The position numbers and the translations under genes were made by a program. A stretch of DNA of 64,000 nucleotides from Streptomyces kurssanovii (GTDB taxonomy: Bacteria > Actinomycetota > Actinomycetes > Streptomycetales > Streptomycetaceae): assembly GCF_014649695.1 (NCBI RefSeq), contig NZ_BMTN01000025.1:1-64000 (forward strand). The letters are read 5' to 3'. Positions within the stretch are counted from its first letter, which is position 1. Each line of letters begins with the position of its first letter. Shown piece after piece: positions 8,889-19,603 of this stretch. Below the pieces are notes generated by a model. The model had not been told where the DNA came from, did not search any database, and saw nothing but the letters and a program-made list of their open reading frames with translations.

Positions 8889-9608
8889 TTACCCGAGCCG
8901 GGGCCGGACTCCGAGTACCGCCGTACCGACGCGCACATGTGTCGCTCCGGCCGCGACGGCCTGCTCGAGGTCCGCACTCATCCCTGCTGACACCATGTTC
9001 GCAGCCGGATGGGCTGCGCGCAGGCTTGATGAGAATTCCATCAGCCGCTCGAACGCCGCCTGTTGCCGTCCCGCGTACGGTCCGGCCAGCGGCGCGACGG
9101 TCATCAGTCCGTCGAGCCGCAGTCCTGGCGAGCCGGCGACCGCCGCCGCCAACTCCTCGATCCCGTCCGGCGCGACGCCGCCGCGCTCCCCCTGCCGGCC
9201 CGACTCGGCGTCCAGCGCGACCTGGATCAGGCAGCCGAGTTCGCGTTCCGCCCGCACCGCGGCGGCGGAGAGGGCGGAAACGAGCTTCGGGCGGTCGACG
9301 GACTGCACCACATCGGCATAACTCGCCACAGAACGGACCTTGTTGGTCTGCAACTGACCGACGAAGTGCCAGCGAAGGTTCAGATCCGCGCAAGCGGCGG
9401 CCTTGGGGGCCGCGTCCTGATCACGGTTCTCCGCCACATGACGCACCCCGAGTTCATGGAGCAGTCGCACATCGCTCGCCGGGTATGTCTTGGTGACCAC
9501 GATGAGGGTCACCTCGTCCCGTTCACGGCCCGCTGCCGCGCAGGCGGAGGCGATACGTTCCTCCACCGCCGCCAGATTCTTGGCGAGTTCGGTTCTGCGG
9601 TCGGTCAT
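8889..9608 (-). CDS. YggS family pyridoxal-phosphate homeostasis protein
   Basis: A 239-residue single-domain PLP-binding protein with the alanine-racemase N-terminal TIM-barrel fold. The PLP lysine lies in LIVVTKTYPASD (residue ~40). Further family blocks are WHFVGQLQTNK and the phosphate-binding region SAGMSADLEQAVAAGATHVRVG. Members balance B6 vitamers and amino/keto acid pools and have no known catalytic activity. Its start ATGA overlaps the stop of pgeF by 4 nt, implying translational coupling. Conservation between sepF and ftsZ is typical of Gram-positives. HVAENRDQDA replaces the more usual GENRVQE. Confidence 0.94.
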   Translation of the reverse strand: MTDRRTELAKNLAAVEERIASACAAAGRERDEVTLIVVTKTYPASDVRLLHELGVRHVAENRDQDAAPKAAACADLNLRWHFVGQLQTNKVRSVASYADVVQSVDRPKLVSALSAAAVRAERELGCLIQVALDAESGRQGERGGVAPDGIEELAAAVAGSPGLRLDGLMTVAPLAGPYAGRQQAAFERLMEFSSSLRAAHPAANMVSAGMSADLEQAVAAGATHVRVGTAVLGVRPRLG

Positions 9609-10354
9609 GGGGTCTTCCGGTCCTCCAGCCAGACATATCCGGCGAGCCGTCCGGTCGTGCGGTCACGCCGGTAGGAATAGTGGTCGCTCGATTCCAGTGT
9701 GCAGACTCCGGACTGCCGGCGGTCGCGCACCCCGAGCGCCTCGAGCTGTGCGTGCACCCCGGCCGTGACGTCGACGGCCGGGGTCCCCCAGCTCGTCTCC
9801 GACCAGGCGGCCGGCTCGACGGCGGCCACTTGCGACCGCATCTGCTCGGGTACTTCGTAGCAGCGACCGCAGACGGCCGGTCCGGTACGGGCGATGATGC
9901 GCTCCGGTTCCGCGCCGAGCTTCCGCATCGCCTCGACGGCGGCGGGCACGACGCCCGCGATCATCCCGGGACGTCCCGCGTGCGCCGCCCCCACCACCCC
10001 GGCGACCGGGTCCGCGAGCAGAACCGGTGTGCAGTCGGCGGTGAGCACGGCGAGGGCGAGGCCCCGCCGTGCGGTGACCAGCGCGTCGACCGCCGGCACG
10101 TCCGGGGTCGGCCACGGCCCGTCCACCCGGGCGACGTCGTTGCCGTGCACCTGATTCATCCAGACCACCGACTCCGGGGAGAGCCCCAGGGACCTGGCCG
10201 CGATCTCCCGGTTGGCCAGCACGGCTCCGGGGTCGTCGCCGACGGCGCCGCCGAGGTTGAGCTCCTCGTACGGAACGGCGCTCACCCCGCCCCACCGGTC
10301 GGTGAAGGCGAAGTGCGCGCCGCTCTCCTGTATCGCGTCGTGCTGCACCGTCAC
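9605..10354 (-). CDS. pgeF: Multicopper-polyphenol-oxidase-fold (PgeF/YfiH, DUF152) protein
   Basis: 249 residues. Family hallmarks are [37 protein letters not shown] and SYRRD; the conserved His and Cys residues bind zinc. Relatives have been reported as purine nucleoside phosphorylase/adenosine deaminase and as a peptidoglycan-editing factor that prevents misuse of L-Ser for L-Ala. The cell-wall context favours the latter, but that is inference. Overlaps ftsZ by 4 nt at its start and yggS by 4 nt at its end. Confidence 0.92.
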   Translation of the reverse strand: MTVQHDAIQESGAHFAFTDRWGGVSAVPYEELNLGGAVGDDPGAVLANREIAARSLGLSPESVVWMNQVHGNDVARVDGPWPTPDVPAVDALVTARRGLALAVLTADCTPVLLADPVAGVVGAAHAGRPGMIAGVVPAAVEAMRKLGAEPERIIARTGPAVCGRCYEVPEQMRSQVAAVEPAAWSETSWGTPAVDVTAGVHAQLEALGVRDRRQSGVCTLESSDHYSYRRDRTTGRLAGYVWLEDRKTP

Positions 10355-11559
10355 TTCAGGAAGTCCGGAACATCCAGCTCTTCCGCCTGGCTGTCCGGGT
10401 ACGGACGGGCCGTCGGAACCTGCGCCGGACCGGCCTGCGATCCCAGGTCGCTCGCAACCGGAGCCGGCTCCACGGGCGTGGGCTCCTCGCGCACGGGCAC
10501 GCTGCCGAGCCCGGTGGAGCGCGGGCCGTCGCTACCGCGGGGCGGGGTCGGGGCCGGCTCGTCGCGCTTGCTGGAGGCGGAGCCGATCACGTTCTCCCGG
10601 CGGGTCGGCGGCTGACCGCCGTCGAAGCCGGCCGCGATGACCGTGACCCGGACCTCGTCGCCGAGCGCGTCGTCGATGACGGCGCCGAAGATGATGTTGG
10701 CCTCGGGGTGGGCCGCCTCGCTGACGAGCTGGGCCGCCTCGTTGATCTCGAACAGGCCGAGGTCGGAGCCGCCGGAGATCGAGAGCAGTACGCCGCGTGC
10801 GCCGTCGATGGACGCCTCGAGGAGCGGCGAGGAGATCGCCATCTCCGCCGCGGCCACCGCACGGTCGTCGCCGCGTGCGGAGCCGATGCCCATGAGGGCA
10901 GAGCCGGCCTCGGACATCACGGACTTGACGTCGGCGAAGTCGAGGTTGATCAGACCCGGGGTGGTGATGAGGTCGGTGATGCCCTGGACACCGGACAGCA
11001 GTACCTGGTCCGCCGACTTGAAGGCGTCCAGAACGCTGACCTGGCGGTCCGAGATGGACAGCAGCCGGTCGTTCGGGATGACGATGAGGGTGTCGACCTC
11101 TTCGCGGAGTTCGGCGATGCCGTCCTCCGCCTGGTTCGCGCGCCGCCGGCCCTCGAAGGTGAACGGGCGGGTGACCACACCGATCGTGAGGGCGCCCAGC
11201 GAGCGGGCGATGTTGGCGACGACGGGAGCGCCGCCGGTGCCGGTGCCGCCGCCTTCGCCGGCGGTGACGAAGACCATGTCGGCCCCCTTGAGGACCTCCT
11301 CGATCTCCTCGCGGTGATCCTCTGCCGCCTTGCGACCGACTGCCGGATTCGCTCCGGCGCCGAGGCCTCGCGTGAGTTCGCGGCCGACGTCGAGTTTGAC
11401 GTCGGCGTCGCTCATCAACAGCGCCTGAGCGTCCGTGTTGATAGCGATGAACTCGACGCCCTTGAGACCGACCTCGATCATTCGGTTGATGGCATTGACA
11501 CCACCGCCGCCGACACCGATGACCTTGATGACTGCGAGGTAGTTCTGCGGTGCTGCCAC
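10351..11559 (-). CDS. ftsZ: Cell division GTPase FtsZ
   Basis: 402 residues. The tubulin-like GTPase forms the Z-rings that build vegetative cross-walls and sporulation ladders. Visible are the N-terminal [15 protein letters not shown], the tubulin signature [13 protein letters not shown] (~residue 105), the T7 loop [12 protein letters not shown], a variable Pro-rich linker (~320-390), and the C-terminal peptide DVPDFLK that binds SepF. GTG start (11557-11559) with GAGAGG upstream. Preceded by a 284-nt regulatory gap and followed by overlapping pgeF. Confidence 0.99.
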   Translation of the reverse strand: MAAPQNYLAVIKVIGVGGGGVNAINRMIEVGLKGVEFIAINTDAQALLMSDADVKLDVGRELTRGLGAGANPAVGRKAAEDHREEIEEVLKGADMVFVTAGEGGGTGTGGAPVVANIARSLGALTIGVVTRPFTFEGRRRANQAEDGIAELREEVDTLIVIPNDRLLSISDRQVSVLDAFKSADQVLLSGVQGITDLITTPGLINLDFADVKSVMSEAGSALMGIGSARGDDRAVAAAEMAISSPLLEASIDGARGVLLSISGGSDLGLFEINEAAQLVSEAAHPEANIIFGAVIDDALGDEVRVTVIAAGFDGGQPPTRRENVIGSASSKRDEPAPTPPRGSDGPRSTGLGSVPVREEPTPVEPAPVASDLGSQAGPAQVPTARPYPDSQAEELDVPDFLK

Positions 11560-11843
11560 GTCGAAGGCCTCTCGCCTCGAGTTACGTGTCGCCGCCTCGC
11601 GGGGCCGCGCTGCGACGACTGATGTCGAATTGGGACGGCCCGACCAGCCGGCTGCCGACCCGAACCCTAACGCTGAAGTTTAGGGTTACCAGTGTGTCTG
11701 TTCCCTGGACTCTTCCGAACAGGACACTAAGTCGACAAGTGGCGCCCGTTCAACGAACACGCCGAACCTCCCGTTTTTCTTTTCACCCTATGTGATCACG
11801 CACAGCAATGACCAACCAGGGTGCTGGCCAGCACAGATGCGCG
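11560..11843 (-). promoter_or_regulatory. ftsZ upstream regulatory region
   Basis: This 284-nt non-coding gap separates ftsQ from ftsZ. It contains a perfect inverted repeat AACCCTAA-9 nt-TTAGGGTT (11663-11687) and three GACAC pentamers (11723-11727 on plus; 11586-11590 and 11694-11698 on minus). GACAC is the WhiA recognition core, and ftsZ is a known WhiA/WhiB-dependent sporulation gene in Streptomyces. In S. coelicolor several ftsZ promoters lie in the equivalent gap. I could not assign -35/-10 pairs with confidence. Confidence 0.6.
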
Positions 11844-12659
11844 TCAACTCCCCGATGAGGCAGGGGCGCTGGGCGCGCTCACATCGAAGTGCCCGGCCTC
11901 GGGGGCCGCTTTCATGAGTGCTTCGAGCGCCCGCGCCTTCACCCCGCCCTCCCCCGAGCTGCCCCACACCACGGTGCGATTGCCGCTCAACTCCAGGGAG
12001 ATGTAGTCATATGAGACTACTTTCATGCTCTGCAGATCGGCTGCGACTTTCGCGGGAAGTTCACTTCTGACCCGGACCGCTTCCGCCACGAGCCGGTCCG
12101 GTCCGAATCGGTTCAGGCTCGGCGAGCCGTCAACTTCCAGCCGCAGCAGGGGAACACCGGCGGGCGCCTTGCCGACCGTGGCGAACCGCACTCCGTTCGC
12201 GTCCACTTCGACGAACTTTGTTCCCTTTTCGAGCAGCAGGACCGGCTTTCGTTCGGTCACGACCAGTTCGATACCGTCCGGCCACGACCGTTCGACCGCC
12301 ACGGAGTCGATACGCGGCAGTTCCTGCCGCAGCCTCGCTTCGATGGCGTCGGTGTCGACGGAGATGAGCGGGGCGCCCATCGGTACCGCCGCCGCCGTCC
12401 GGACCTCGCCGGGCGTGAGGACGTCGGTGCCTCTGGTCGCCACATGTTCGGCGCGCAGCCAGGAGGAGCCGTAGAGCAGCCAGACCGTACCGGCGATCAG
12501 GGCGATCGCGCCGAGGGCGATCAGCAGGGAGCGGGGGCCGGGCCGCCGGAAACGGGCGGCGGGAGTGTCCTCGCGGCGCGGGCGGGCCTTGCCGTCCGGT
12601 CCTTCCGGTCCGTCCGGGGGCTTGCGCGCACCGCGTTCCGCGGTGGTCGGTCCGGCCAC
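11844..12659 (-). CDS. ftsQ: Cell division protein FtsQ/DivIB
   Basis: I use the GTG at 12659 (VAGPTTAERG...), 13 nt after the murG stop, with GAGAAGG 8 nt upstream; this gives 271 residues. A longer frame upstream runs through murG antisense. Domains: charged cytoplasmic tail to ~55, one transmembrane segment (LLIALGAIALIAGTVWLL), the POTRA domain (LRAEHVATRGTDVLTPGEV...), then the beta domain ending near the C-terminus. FtsQ bridges FtsL and the septal synthase FtsW-FtsI in the divisome. Confidence 0.95.
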   Translation of the reverse strand: MAGPTTAERGARKPPDGPEGPDGKARPRREDTPAARFRRPGPRSLLIALGAIALIAGTVWLLYGSSWLRAEHVATRGTDVLTPGEVRTAAAVPMGAPLISVDTDAIEARLRQELPRIDSVAVERSWPDGIELVVTERKPVLLLEKGTKFVEVDANGVRFATVGKAPAGVPLLRLEVDGSPSLNRFGPDRLVAEAVRVRSELPAKVAADLQSMKVVSYDYISLELSGNRTVVWGSSGEGGVKARALEALMKAAPEAGHFDVSAPSAPASSGS

Positions 12660-12672
12660 GCTCCCTGCCTTC

Positions 12673-13767
12673 TCACGCCTGCCGGCGTGCAGCAATCGCC
12701 TCGTACACCATGCCGACGAGCAGGTCGTCGGCGTCCCTGCGGCCGAACTCGGCGGCCGCACGCGACATCTCGTACAGCCGGTGCGGATCGGCGAGCACCG
12801 GAAGGACGTTGCCCTGGACCCACTCGGGGGTCAGTTCGGCGTCGTCCACCAGCAGTCCGCCGCCCGCCTTGACCACCGGCTGGGCGTTGAGCCGCTGTTC
12901 GCCGTTGCCGATCGGCAGCGGTACGTAAGCGGCGGGCAGGCCCACGGCGGAGAGTTCGGCGACGGTCATCGCGCCCGCACGGCACAGCATCATGTCGGCC
13001 GCGGCGTACGCGAGATCCATCCGGTCCACGTACGGTACCGGCACATAGGGCGGCATTCCCGGCATGTTGTCCACGCGCGGCAGTTCGTTCTTCGGGCCGA
13101 CCGCGTGCAGGATCTGGATGCCGGAGCGCTGGAGCACCGGAGCGATCTGCTGGATCACCTCGTTGAGGCGGCGGGCGCCCTGCGAGCCGCCGGAGACCAG
13201 CAGCGTCGGCAGGTTCGGGTCGAGGCCGAAGGCGGCACGCGCCTCGGGGCGGACCCTCGCGCGGTCGAGCGTCGCGATGGTGTGGCGCAGCGGGATGCCG
13301 ATGTACCGGGAGTTGCGGAGCTTGCTGTCGGGCGTGGCGACGGCCACGCCGGCGGCGTACCGCGAGCCGATCTTGTTGGCCAGGCCGGGGCGGGCGTTGG
13401 CCTCGTGGATGACGATCGGCACGCCGAGGCGCTTGGCCGCGAGGTAGCCGGGCAGCGCGACGTAACCGCCGAAGCCGACGACGCAGTCGGCCTTCGTCCG
13501 CTCGAGGATCTGCTCCGCCGCCTTGATGGTGCCCCGGAGCCGCCCCGGGACGGTGATCAGCTCAGGGGTGGGTTTGCGCGGCAGCGGAACGGCGGGGATG
13601 AGCGCCAACTCGTAGCCGCGCTCAGGCACAAGCCTGGTCTCGAGACCGCGTTCCGTGCCGAGGGCTGTGATGCCCACGCTCGGGTCCTGCCTGCGCAGGG
13701 CGTCCGCGAGGGCGAGCGCGGGCTCGATGTGGCCGGCGGTCCCCCCACCGGCGAGTACGACATGCAC
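12673..13767 (-). CDS. murG: UDP-GlcNAc:lipid I GlcNAc transferase MurG
   Basis: 364 residues. Transfers GlcNAc to lipid I on the cytoplasmic membrane face, giving lipid II. N-terminal glycine loop [15 protein letters not shown], second loop [27 protein letters not shown], the C-domain loop [15 protein letters not shown], and the donor-binding [30 protein letters not shown] region are all present. GTG start at 13767, 6 nt after the ftsW stop. Runs directly into ftsQ; murC, found between murG and ftsQ in Mycobacterium, is absent. Confidence 0.98.
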   Translation of the reverse strand: MHVVLAGGGTAGHIEPALALADALRRQDPSVGITALGTERGLETRLVPERGYELALIPAVPLPRKPTPELITVPGRLRGTIKAAEQILERTKADCVVGFGGYVALPGYLAAKRLGVPIVIHEANARPGLANKIGSRYAAGVAVATPDSKLRNSRYIGIPLRHTIATLDRARVRPEARAAFGLDPNLPTLLVSGGSQGARRLNEVIQQIAPVLQRSGIQILHAVGPKNELPRVDNMPGMPPYVPVPYVDRMDLAYAAADMMLCRAGAMTVAELSAVGLPAAYVPLPIGNGEQRLNAQPVVKAGGGLLVDDAELTPEWVQGNVLPVLADPHRLYEMSRAAAEFGRRDADDLLVGMVYEAIAARRQA

Positions 13768-13773
13768 CGAAAT

Positions 13774-15657
13774 TCACCGCTCTCCGGACGGACGCTTCTT
13801 GACGCGCCGTCTCATCGTCTTCCATCTCACCCCGGGCCTCCGCACGGCCAGGGCCGCCTTTGCCGCGGGATCCTCTCGCGCGAAGGCGATCAGCAGCCCG
13901 ACGGCGAACATCGTCGGCAGCAGCGCGGACCCTCCGTAGGAGAAGAGCGGCAGCGGGACGCCGGCGATCGGCAGCAGACCGAGCACCGCACCGATGTTGA
14001 CCACGGCCTGGGCCGTGATCCACGTGGTGACGCCTCCCGCCGCGTACCTCACGAAGGGGTCCTCCGTGCGTCCGGCGACGCGGATACCCGCATAGCCTAG
14101 AGCCGCGAACAGGGCGAGCACCGACAGCGTCCCCGCCAGGCCCAGTTCCTCCCCGGCGATGGCGAAGATGAAGTCGGTGTGCGGTTCGGGTAGTTGGCCC
14201 CATTTTTCCACACTTGCACCGAGACCGGAACCGAACCATCCGCCAGACGCAAGAGCATAGATGCCATGGACGGCCTGCCAGCACTCGCCTTCCGGTCCGA
14301 GGTCGATCGCACCGATGCAGGACAGCCGGGACATCCGGTTCTCGTTGGTCCTGATCAGCAGCAGACCGACGAAACCGGCGATGCCGAGCACTCCCGCGAA
14401 GAGACGGGTCGGGGCCCCCGCGAGCCACAGCAGACCGAAGAGGATCGCGGTGAGGATGATCGCCGTGCCCATGTCCCCGCCGAGCATGATCAGGCCGAGG
14501 AGGAGGAAGGCGACCGGGACCAGCGGCACGAGCAGGTGCTTCCACTGGGTCAGCAGCCGCCGGTCCTGTTTACGGGCGAGCAGGTCCGCGCCCCACAGAA
14601 TCAGCGCCAGCTTGCCGAACTCACTGGGCTGCAGCTGGAAGGGGCCGCCGACGTAGATCCAGTTCTGGTTGCCGTTGACCGCGTGCCCTATCCCGGGCAC
14701 CTGCACCAGCACCATGAGGAAGACGGTGATCACCAGGAGGGGGTAGGACAGCGCCCGGTGCAGTTTGGCCGGCATCCGGGAGGCGACCAGCAGCAGCACG
14801 GTGCCGATGACCGCGGCGACGAACTGCTTCTGGAAGAAGTACGAGGCGGGCAGCGAGTACTCCAGCGCCTGGATCATCGACGCGGAGTAGACCATCACCA
14901 GCCCGAGAACGGTGATCAGGAGGCTGCTGCCGAGGATCAGGTAGTAGGCCGTGAGCGGCCGGTCCCAGGCCCTGCGGGCCTGCTCGTACAGCCGCCGTGG
15001 CCCGCGGGGTCCGCCGACGCGGGGGGTACGCGGGGCACGTGCCCCGCCGCCCCGTACACGGGGCGCCCGCCGGACGTCCCCGCCGGTGCGGCTCCGCAGC
15101 GCGATGCCGGCTCCGCCGGCGCGGGAGGGTACACGGCCTACAGGCAGGGCGCCGGCCGCCCCGGCGAGGGCGGGCACCGGCCCTGCGGGCACGAGCCCGG
15201 CGATCCAGGCTCCCGCGGCGCGTACCGCGCCTTCGGCGGCGGCTGCCCGGCCCGGCGCACGCCGGCGGGCCGCCGTGGCCAGGCCCCGGGCAGGAACGCC
15301 CCCGTCGACGGTGTAGGGAGCCGAGGGAACGGCAGGCGCACCCGCCGGGGCCACCGGAGCCGGCCGCCGGGCGTCGGCGGTGTCAGGGGCCGAGGGGACG
15401 GCAGGCGCATCCGCGCGGGCCACCGGAGCCGGCCGCCGGGCGTCGGCCGCGTCCGGGGTCACCGGCGCACGGTGCGGCGGCAGGGGAGAGACGTCCGCAG
15501 TCGTCCGCGCCACGGCGTCGGCTGCGTGCGGGGCCACCGTGGCGGGAACGGGCCCCTGCGGGGTGGTGCGGGCCGGCCGTCGTGGCGGGGCGGTCCCGGC
15601 TGCGGCGGGGACGGAGAGGGCGTCTCCCGGGCCCAGGGGCCCCTCGGTGGCCGGCAT
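13774..15657 (-). CDS. ftsW: Septal peptidoglycan polymerase FtsW with a long Ala/Pro-rich N-terminus
   Basis: The ATG at 15657 (MPATEGPLG...) has GGAGGGG 9 nt upstream and gives 627 residues. About 395 C-terminal residues are a SEDS protein with ten membrane segments, starting RPLTAYYLILGSSLLITVLG. It contains the catalytic block WGQLPEPHTDFIFA, PSEFGKLA and FSYGGSALL. SEDS proteins polymerise lipid II together with a class B PBP, here FtsI. The first ~230 residues are low complexity (Ala/Pro/Arg) with a tandem ~24-residue unit around ADARRPAPVA-APAVPSAP, much longer than the cytoplasmic tail of typical FtsW. No internal start has a better ribosome site. Confidence 0.92.
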   Translation of the reverse strand: MPATEGPLGPGDALSVPAAAGTAPPRRPARTTPQGPVPATVAPHAADAVARTTADVSPLPPHRAPVTPDAADARRPAPVARADAPAVPSAPDTADARRPAPVAPAGAPAVPSAPYTVDGGVPARGLATAARRRAPGRAAAAEGAVRAAGAWIAGLVPAGPVPALAGAAGALPVGRVPSRAGGAGIALRSRTGGDVRRAPRVRGGGARAPRTPRVGGPRGPRRLYEQARRAWDRPLTAYYLILGSSLLITVLGLVMVYSASMIQALEYSLPASYFFQKQFVAAVIGTVLLLVASRMPAKLHRALSYPLLVITVFLMVLVQVPGIGHAVNGNQNWIYVGGPFQLQPSEFGKLALILWGADLLARKQDRRLLTQWKHLLVPLVPVAFLLLGLIMLGGDMGTAIILTAILFGLLWLAGAPTRLFAGVLGIAGFVGLLLIRTNENRMSRLSCIGAIDLGPEGECWQAVHGIYALASGGWFGSGLGASVEKWGQLPEPHTDFIFAIAGEELGLAGTLSVLALFAALGYAGIRVAGRTEDPFVRYAAGGVTTWITAQAVVNIGAVLGLLPIAGVPLPLFSYGGSALLPTMFAVGLLIAFAREDPAAKAALAVRRPGVRWKTMRRRVKKRPSGER

Positions 15658-15707
15658 GGTCGCTGTCCCCTCCAGTCGTGCCCGGCGGCAGCCGGATCCC
15701 GCGGCTG

Positions 15708-17120
15708 TCAGGCGTGCTCGTCGGCGAGGGCCCGGACCGCTTCCGCGAAGGCCTCGCCCCGCTCGTTGTAGTTGGTGAACATGTCCATCGAGGCGCAGGC
15801 CGGTGCCAGCAGAACCGTGTCTCCGGGCCGGGCGAGCGAGGCCGCCTCCCGTACCGCCGCGGACATCGCCCCAGTGTCGGTCCGCTCGAGGTCGACGACC
15901 GGGACCTCGGGCGCGTGTCGCGCCAGGGCTTCGCGGATCAGCGCGCGGTCGGCGCCGATCAGGACGACGCCCCGCAGCCGCTTCGCCGACGCGGTGACCA
16001 GTTCGTCGAAGGTGGCGCCCTTGGCAAGTCCCCCGGCGATCCACACGATCGGTTCGTAGGCGGCCAAAGAGGCCTCCGCCGCATGGGTGTTGGTCGCCTT
16101 GGAGTCGTCGACGTACGCGACCCCCTCGACCTCCGCGACGTGTTCGATGCGGTGCGCGTCGGGCCGGAAGGCGCGCAGCCCGTCCCGTACGGCCGCCGGC
16201 TCCACGCCGAACGCGCGGGCGAGCGCCGCCGCCGCGAGGGCGTTGGCGATGTTGTGCGGCGCCGGCGGGTTCACGTCCGCGACCTCGGCCAGCTCCTGCG
16301 CCTGCTTGTGGCGGTCGGCGACGAACGCGCGGTCCACCAGGATGCCTTCCACGACGCCCAGTTGGGACGGTCCCGGCGTCCCGAGGGTGAAGCCGATGGC
16401 CCGGCAGCCCTCTTCGACGTCCGCGGCACGCACCAGTTGCTCTGTCGCGGGGTCTGCGGCGTTGTAGACGCAAGCGACCGTGTTGCCCTCGTAGATGCGG
16501 CCCTTGTCGGCGGCGTACGCCTCCATGGAGCCGTGCCAGTCGAGGTGGTCCGGCGCGAGGTTGAGCACCGCGGCGGAGTGCGCGCGCAGCGAGGGCGCCC
16601 AGTGCAGCTGGTAGCTGGAGAGCTCGACGGCGAGCACGTCGTACTGCTCGTCGCCGAGGACGACGTCGATGATCGGTGTGCCGATGTTGCCGATCGCGGC
16701 GGTCCGCAGGCCGGCCGCCGTCAGGATCGAGGCGAGCATCCGGGTCGTGGTCGTCTTGCCGTTGGTGCCGGTGATCGCCAGCCACGGCGCCGCGTCAGGG
16801 CCGCGCAGCCGCCATGCGATCTCCACGTCGCCGACGACGTCGACACCGGCGGCCGCCGCGGCGGCGAACAGCGGACTGGACGGCTTCCAGCCCGGCGAGG
16901 TGACCACCAGGTCGGTGCCCTCCGGCAGGGTTTGGGCGTCACCGAGCCGCACGACGACGCCCGCTGCGGCCAGTTCGGCCGCCCGCGCTTCGTGCGTCTC
17001 GCCGGATCCGCCGTCCACGACGGTGACCCGCGCGCCGAGCCCGGCCAGGGCGCGGGCGGCGCTGACGCCGCTCACGCCAAGGCCGGCGACGGTGACGTTC
17101 ATGCCCTGCCAGTCGCTCAC
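15708..17120 (-). CDS. murD: UDP-MurNAc-L-Ala:D-Glu ligase MurD
   Basis: Adds D-Glu to UDP-MurNAc-L-Ala in the cytoplasm. I choose the GTG at 17120, which overlaps the mraY stop as GTGA, giving 470 residues; an in-frame ATG at 17135 would add five. Motifs: N-terminal [17 protein letters not shown], Mur ligase P-loop [31 protein letters not shown], then C-domain [15 protein letters not shown] and [20 protein letters not shown]. An open frame extends far upstream but is mraY antisense/out of frame. Followed 50 nt later by ftsW. Confidence 0.97.
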   Translation of the reverse strand: MSDWQGMNVTVAGLGVSGVSAARALAGLGARVTVVDGGSGETHEARAAELAAAGVVVRLGDAQTLPEGTDLVVTSPGWKPSSPLFAAAAAAGVDVVGDVEIAWRLRGPDAAPWLAITGTNGKTTTTRMLASILTAAGLRTAAIGNIGTPIIDVVLGDEQYDVLAVELSSYQLHWAPSLRAHSAAVLNLAPDHLDWHGSMEAYAADKGRIYEGNTVACVYNAADPATEQLVRAADVEEGCRAIGFTLGTPGPSQLGVVEGILVDRAFVADRHKQAQELAEVADVNPPAPHNIANALAAAALARAFGVEPAAVRDGLRAFRPDAHRIEHVAEVEGVAYVDDSKATNTHAAEASLAAYEPIVWIAGGLAKGATFDELVTASAKRLRGVVLIGADRALIREALARHAPEVPVVDLERTDTGAMSAAVREAASLARPGDTVLLAPACASMDMFTNYNERGEAFAEAVRALADEHA

Positions 17121-18187
17121 TTGTCGGCTGCCCATCCCGCGTAGAAGAGACCGAGGCCCACGATGACGCACATGCCCTGGATGATCCAGAACCGGACCAC
17201 CACAAGGACTTCGGACCACCCCTTCAGTTCGAAGTGGTGCTGGAGCGGCGCCATCCGGAAGACCCGCTTGCCCGTCATCTTGAACGAACCGACCTGGATC
17301 ACCACGGACATCGTGATGAGGACGAACAGGCCGCCGAGGAGGGCGAGCAGGAATTCGGTACGGGAGCAGATCGCCAGGCCCGCGAGTGCGCCGCCGAGTG
17401 CGAGCGAGCCGGTGTCGCCCATGAAGATCTTGGCCGGAGAGGTGTTCCACCACAGGAAGCCGAAGCAGGAGCCCATCAACGCGGAGGCGACGACCGCGAG
17501 GTCGAGCGGATCCCGCACTTCGAAACACGCGTTGGGGTTCGTCAGGGTCACCGCGTTGGCGCAGGACTCCTGGAACTGCCACAGCCCGATGAACGTGTAC
17601 GCGCCGAAGACCATCACCGAAGCGCCGGTGGCGAGGCCGTCGAGACCGTCGGTCAGGTTCACGCCGTTCGACATCGCGAGGATCATGAACAGCGCCCAGA
17701 CGACGAACAGCACCGGGCCGATGGACCAGCCGAAGTCGGTGATGAACGACAGCTTGGTCGAGGCCGGGGTGTTGCCGCGCTGGTCGGCGAACTGCAGTGA
17801 CAGCACGGCGAAGGCGATGCCGACGATCAGCTGGCCGGCCATCTTCGCCTTGGCCCGCAGACCCAGCGAACGCTGCTTGACGATCTTGATGTAGTCGTCG
17901 AGGAAGCCGACCAGGCCCATGCCGGCCATCAGGAAGAGCACCAGGACACCCGAGAAGGTCGGGTCCTCACCGGTGATCACCTTGGCGAGCGCATAGGCGA
18001 TGAGCGTGGCCAGGATGAAGGAGATGCCGCCCATGGTGGGCGTGCCCTTCTTCCCGGCGTGGCCGCGCGGGCCGTCGTCGCGGATGAACTGCCCGTATCC
18101 CTTGCGGGCCAGGAGCTTGATCAGCAGCGGAGTACCGATCAGGGTCAGGAAGAGACCGATGGCTCCCGCGAAGAGGATCTGCCTCAT
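17117..18187 (-). CDS. mraY: Phospho-MurNAc-pentapeptide transferase MraY
   Basis: 356-residue polytopic enzyme (ten predicted membrane segments) that transfers phospho-MurNAc-pentapeptide to undecaprenyl phosphate, making lipid I. Catalytic motifs: [12 protein letters not shown] (DDxxK), [17 protein letters not shown], and [11 protein letters not shown] with the following histidine-rich loop [12 protein letters not shown]. Start ATGA overlaps the murF stop, and its stop overlaps the murD start. Confidence 0.98.
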   Translation of the reverse strand: MRQILFAGAIGLFLTLIGTPLLIKLLARKGYGQFIRDDGPRGHAGKKGTPTMGGISFILATLIAYALAKVITGEDPTFSGVLVLFLMAGMGLVGFLDDYIKIVKQRSLGLRAKAKMAGQLIVGIAFAVLSLQFADQRGNTPASTKLSFITDFGWSIGPVLFVVWALFMILAMSNGVNLTDGLDGLATGASVMVFGAYTFIGLWQFQESCANAVTLTNPNACFEVRDPLDLAVVASALMGSCFGFLWWNTSPAKIFMGDTGSLALGGALAGLAICSRTEFLLALLGGLFVLITMSVVIQVGSFKMTGKRVFRMAPLQHHFELKGWSEVLVVVRFWIIQGMCVIVGLGLFYAGWAADK

Positions 18188-19599
18188 CGGACGGCACCCT
18201 CACCCTCGGGACCCTCGAGCAGCGCTTGTGCGATCCGCTCCAGACCGACCGACCTGGAAGCCTTCACCAGCACGACGTCTCCCGGGCGCAGCTCTCTGCG
18301 CAACAGGTCGACCGCCGCCTGCGCGTCGGACACGTGCACCGACTCCTCACCCCACGAACCCTCGTTGTATGCGCCCAGCTGCAACCAGGACGCTTCCCTG
18401 CCCCCGACCGCGACGAGCTTGCCGACATTGAGCCGGACGGCAAGCCGCCCGACCGCGTCGTGCTCGACGAGTGCCTCGTCACCGAGCTCGGCCATCTGCC
18501 CGAGCACCGCCCACGTGCGACGTCCCTTGCCCATGGCGGCCAGCGCTCGGAGCGCGGCGCGCATGGACTCGGGATTCGCGTTGTAGGCGTCGTTGACGAC
18601 CGTCACGCCGTCCGGACGCTCGGTGACCTCCATACGCCAGCGGGAGAGGGTGCCCGCCTCCGAGAGCGCGAGGGCGATCTCACTGGCGGACATGTCCAGC
18701 TCATGGGCGACGGCGGCCGCGGCGAGCGCGTTCGACACGTGGTGCTCACCGTACAGCCGCATGGTCACATCGCTGCACCCGGTGGGTGTGTGGAGCGTGA
18801 AAGTGGGTTGTCCGAGTTCGGTGAGACGGACATTCTCGGCGCGCACGGCGGCGTCGTCGGCCTCACCGAACAGCAGCACGCGGGCTTTTGTACGGGAGGC
18901 CATGGCGCGGACCAGCGGATCGTCGGCGTTGAGGACCGCGACCCCGCCGTCCTCTCCCGCCGGGGGAAGCGACTCGACCATCTCGCCCTTGGCCTGCGCG
19001 ATCTGCTCGCGGCCGCCGAACTCCCCGATGTGGGCGGTGCCGACGTTCAGCACGAGACCGATCCGGGGCGGGGTCAGCTCGGTGAGGTAGCGGATGTGGC
19101 CGATTCCGCGCGCTCCCATTTCGAGCACCAGGTGCTCGGTCTCCTCGGTGGCGCGAAGCGCGGTGAGGGGCAGTCCGATCTCGTTGTTGAGGGATCCGGG
19201 TGTCCAGACGGTGGGCCCCTTGCGCTGGAGCACCTGCGCGATCAGGTCCTTGGTGCTGGTCTTTCCGGCCGAGCCGGTCAGCGCGACGACCTTGGTACCG
19301 AGGCGCTTGACGACGTGACGTGCCAGGCGCCCCAAGGCGCTCTGCACGTCGTCGACGACGATCGCGGGCACCCCGAGGGGACGGGTGGCCAGCACGGCTG
19401 CCGCGCCTGCCGCCACCGCCCGCTCCGCGTAGTCGTGCCCGTCGACCCTCTCGCCCTGGAAGGCGGCGAAGAGGCTGCCGGGCTCGACCGCCCGGGAGTC
19501 GATGACGACGGGGCCGGTGACCGGTGTGGCCGGATCCGGTATGTCGTGCGACTGCCCGCCGACGATTTCGGCGATCTCGGCGAGGGAGAGGGCGATCAA
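18184..19599 (-). CDS. murF: UDP-MurNAc-tripeptide:D-Ala-D-Ala ligase MurF
   Basis: I use the TTG at 19599 ([15 protein letters not shown]), 4 nt after the murE stop; the overlapping ATG at that junction terminates after three codons. This gives 471 residues. AGGGAT precedes the start. The family start region ([12 protein letters not shown]), the N-domain [17 protein letters not shown]-loop [45 protein letters not shown] and C-domain [11 protein letters not shown] are visible. It completes the UDP-MurNAc-pentapeptide. Confidence 0.96.
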   Translation of the reverse strand: MIALSLAEIAEIVGGQSHDIPDPATPVTGPVVIDSRAVEPGSLFAAFQGERVDGHDYAERAVAAGAAAVLATRPLGVPAIVVDDVQSALGRLARHVVKRLGTKVVALTGSAGKTSTKDLIAQVLQRKGPTVWTPGSLNNEIGLPLTALRATEETEHLVLEMGARGIGHIRYLTELTPPRIGLVLNVGTAHIGEFGGREQIAQAKGEMVESLPPAGEDGGVAVLNADDPLVRAMASRTKARVLLFGEADDAAVRAENVRLTELGQPTFTLHTPTGCSDVTMRLYGEHHVSNALAAAAVAHELDMSASEIALALSEAGTLSRWRMEVTERPDGVTVVNDAYNANPESMRAALRALAAMGKGRRTWAVLGQMAELGDEALVEHDAVGRLAVRLNVGKLVAVGGREASWLQLGAYNEGSWGEESVHVSDAQAAVDLLRRELRPGDVVLVKASRSVGLERIAQALLEGPEGEGAVR

Positions 19600-19603
19600 T
19601 GGG

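Noticed and set aside
13774-16785. Single frame joining murD-antisense region with ftsW (1003 codons)
   Set aside because: The 5' part is murD out of frame; ftsW begins at 15657 with a good ribosome site.
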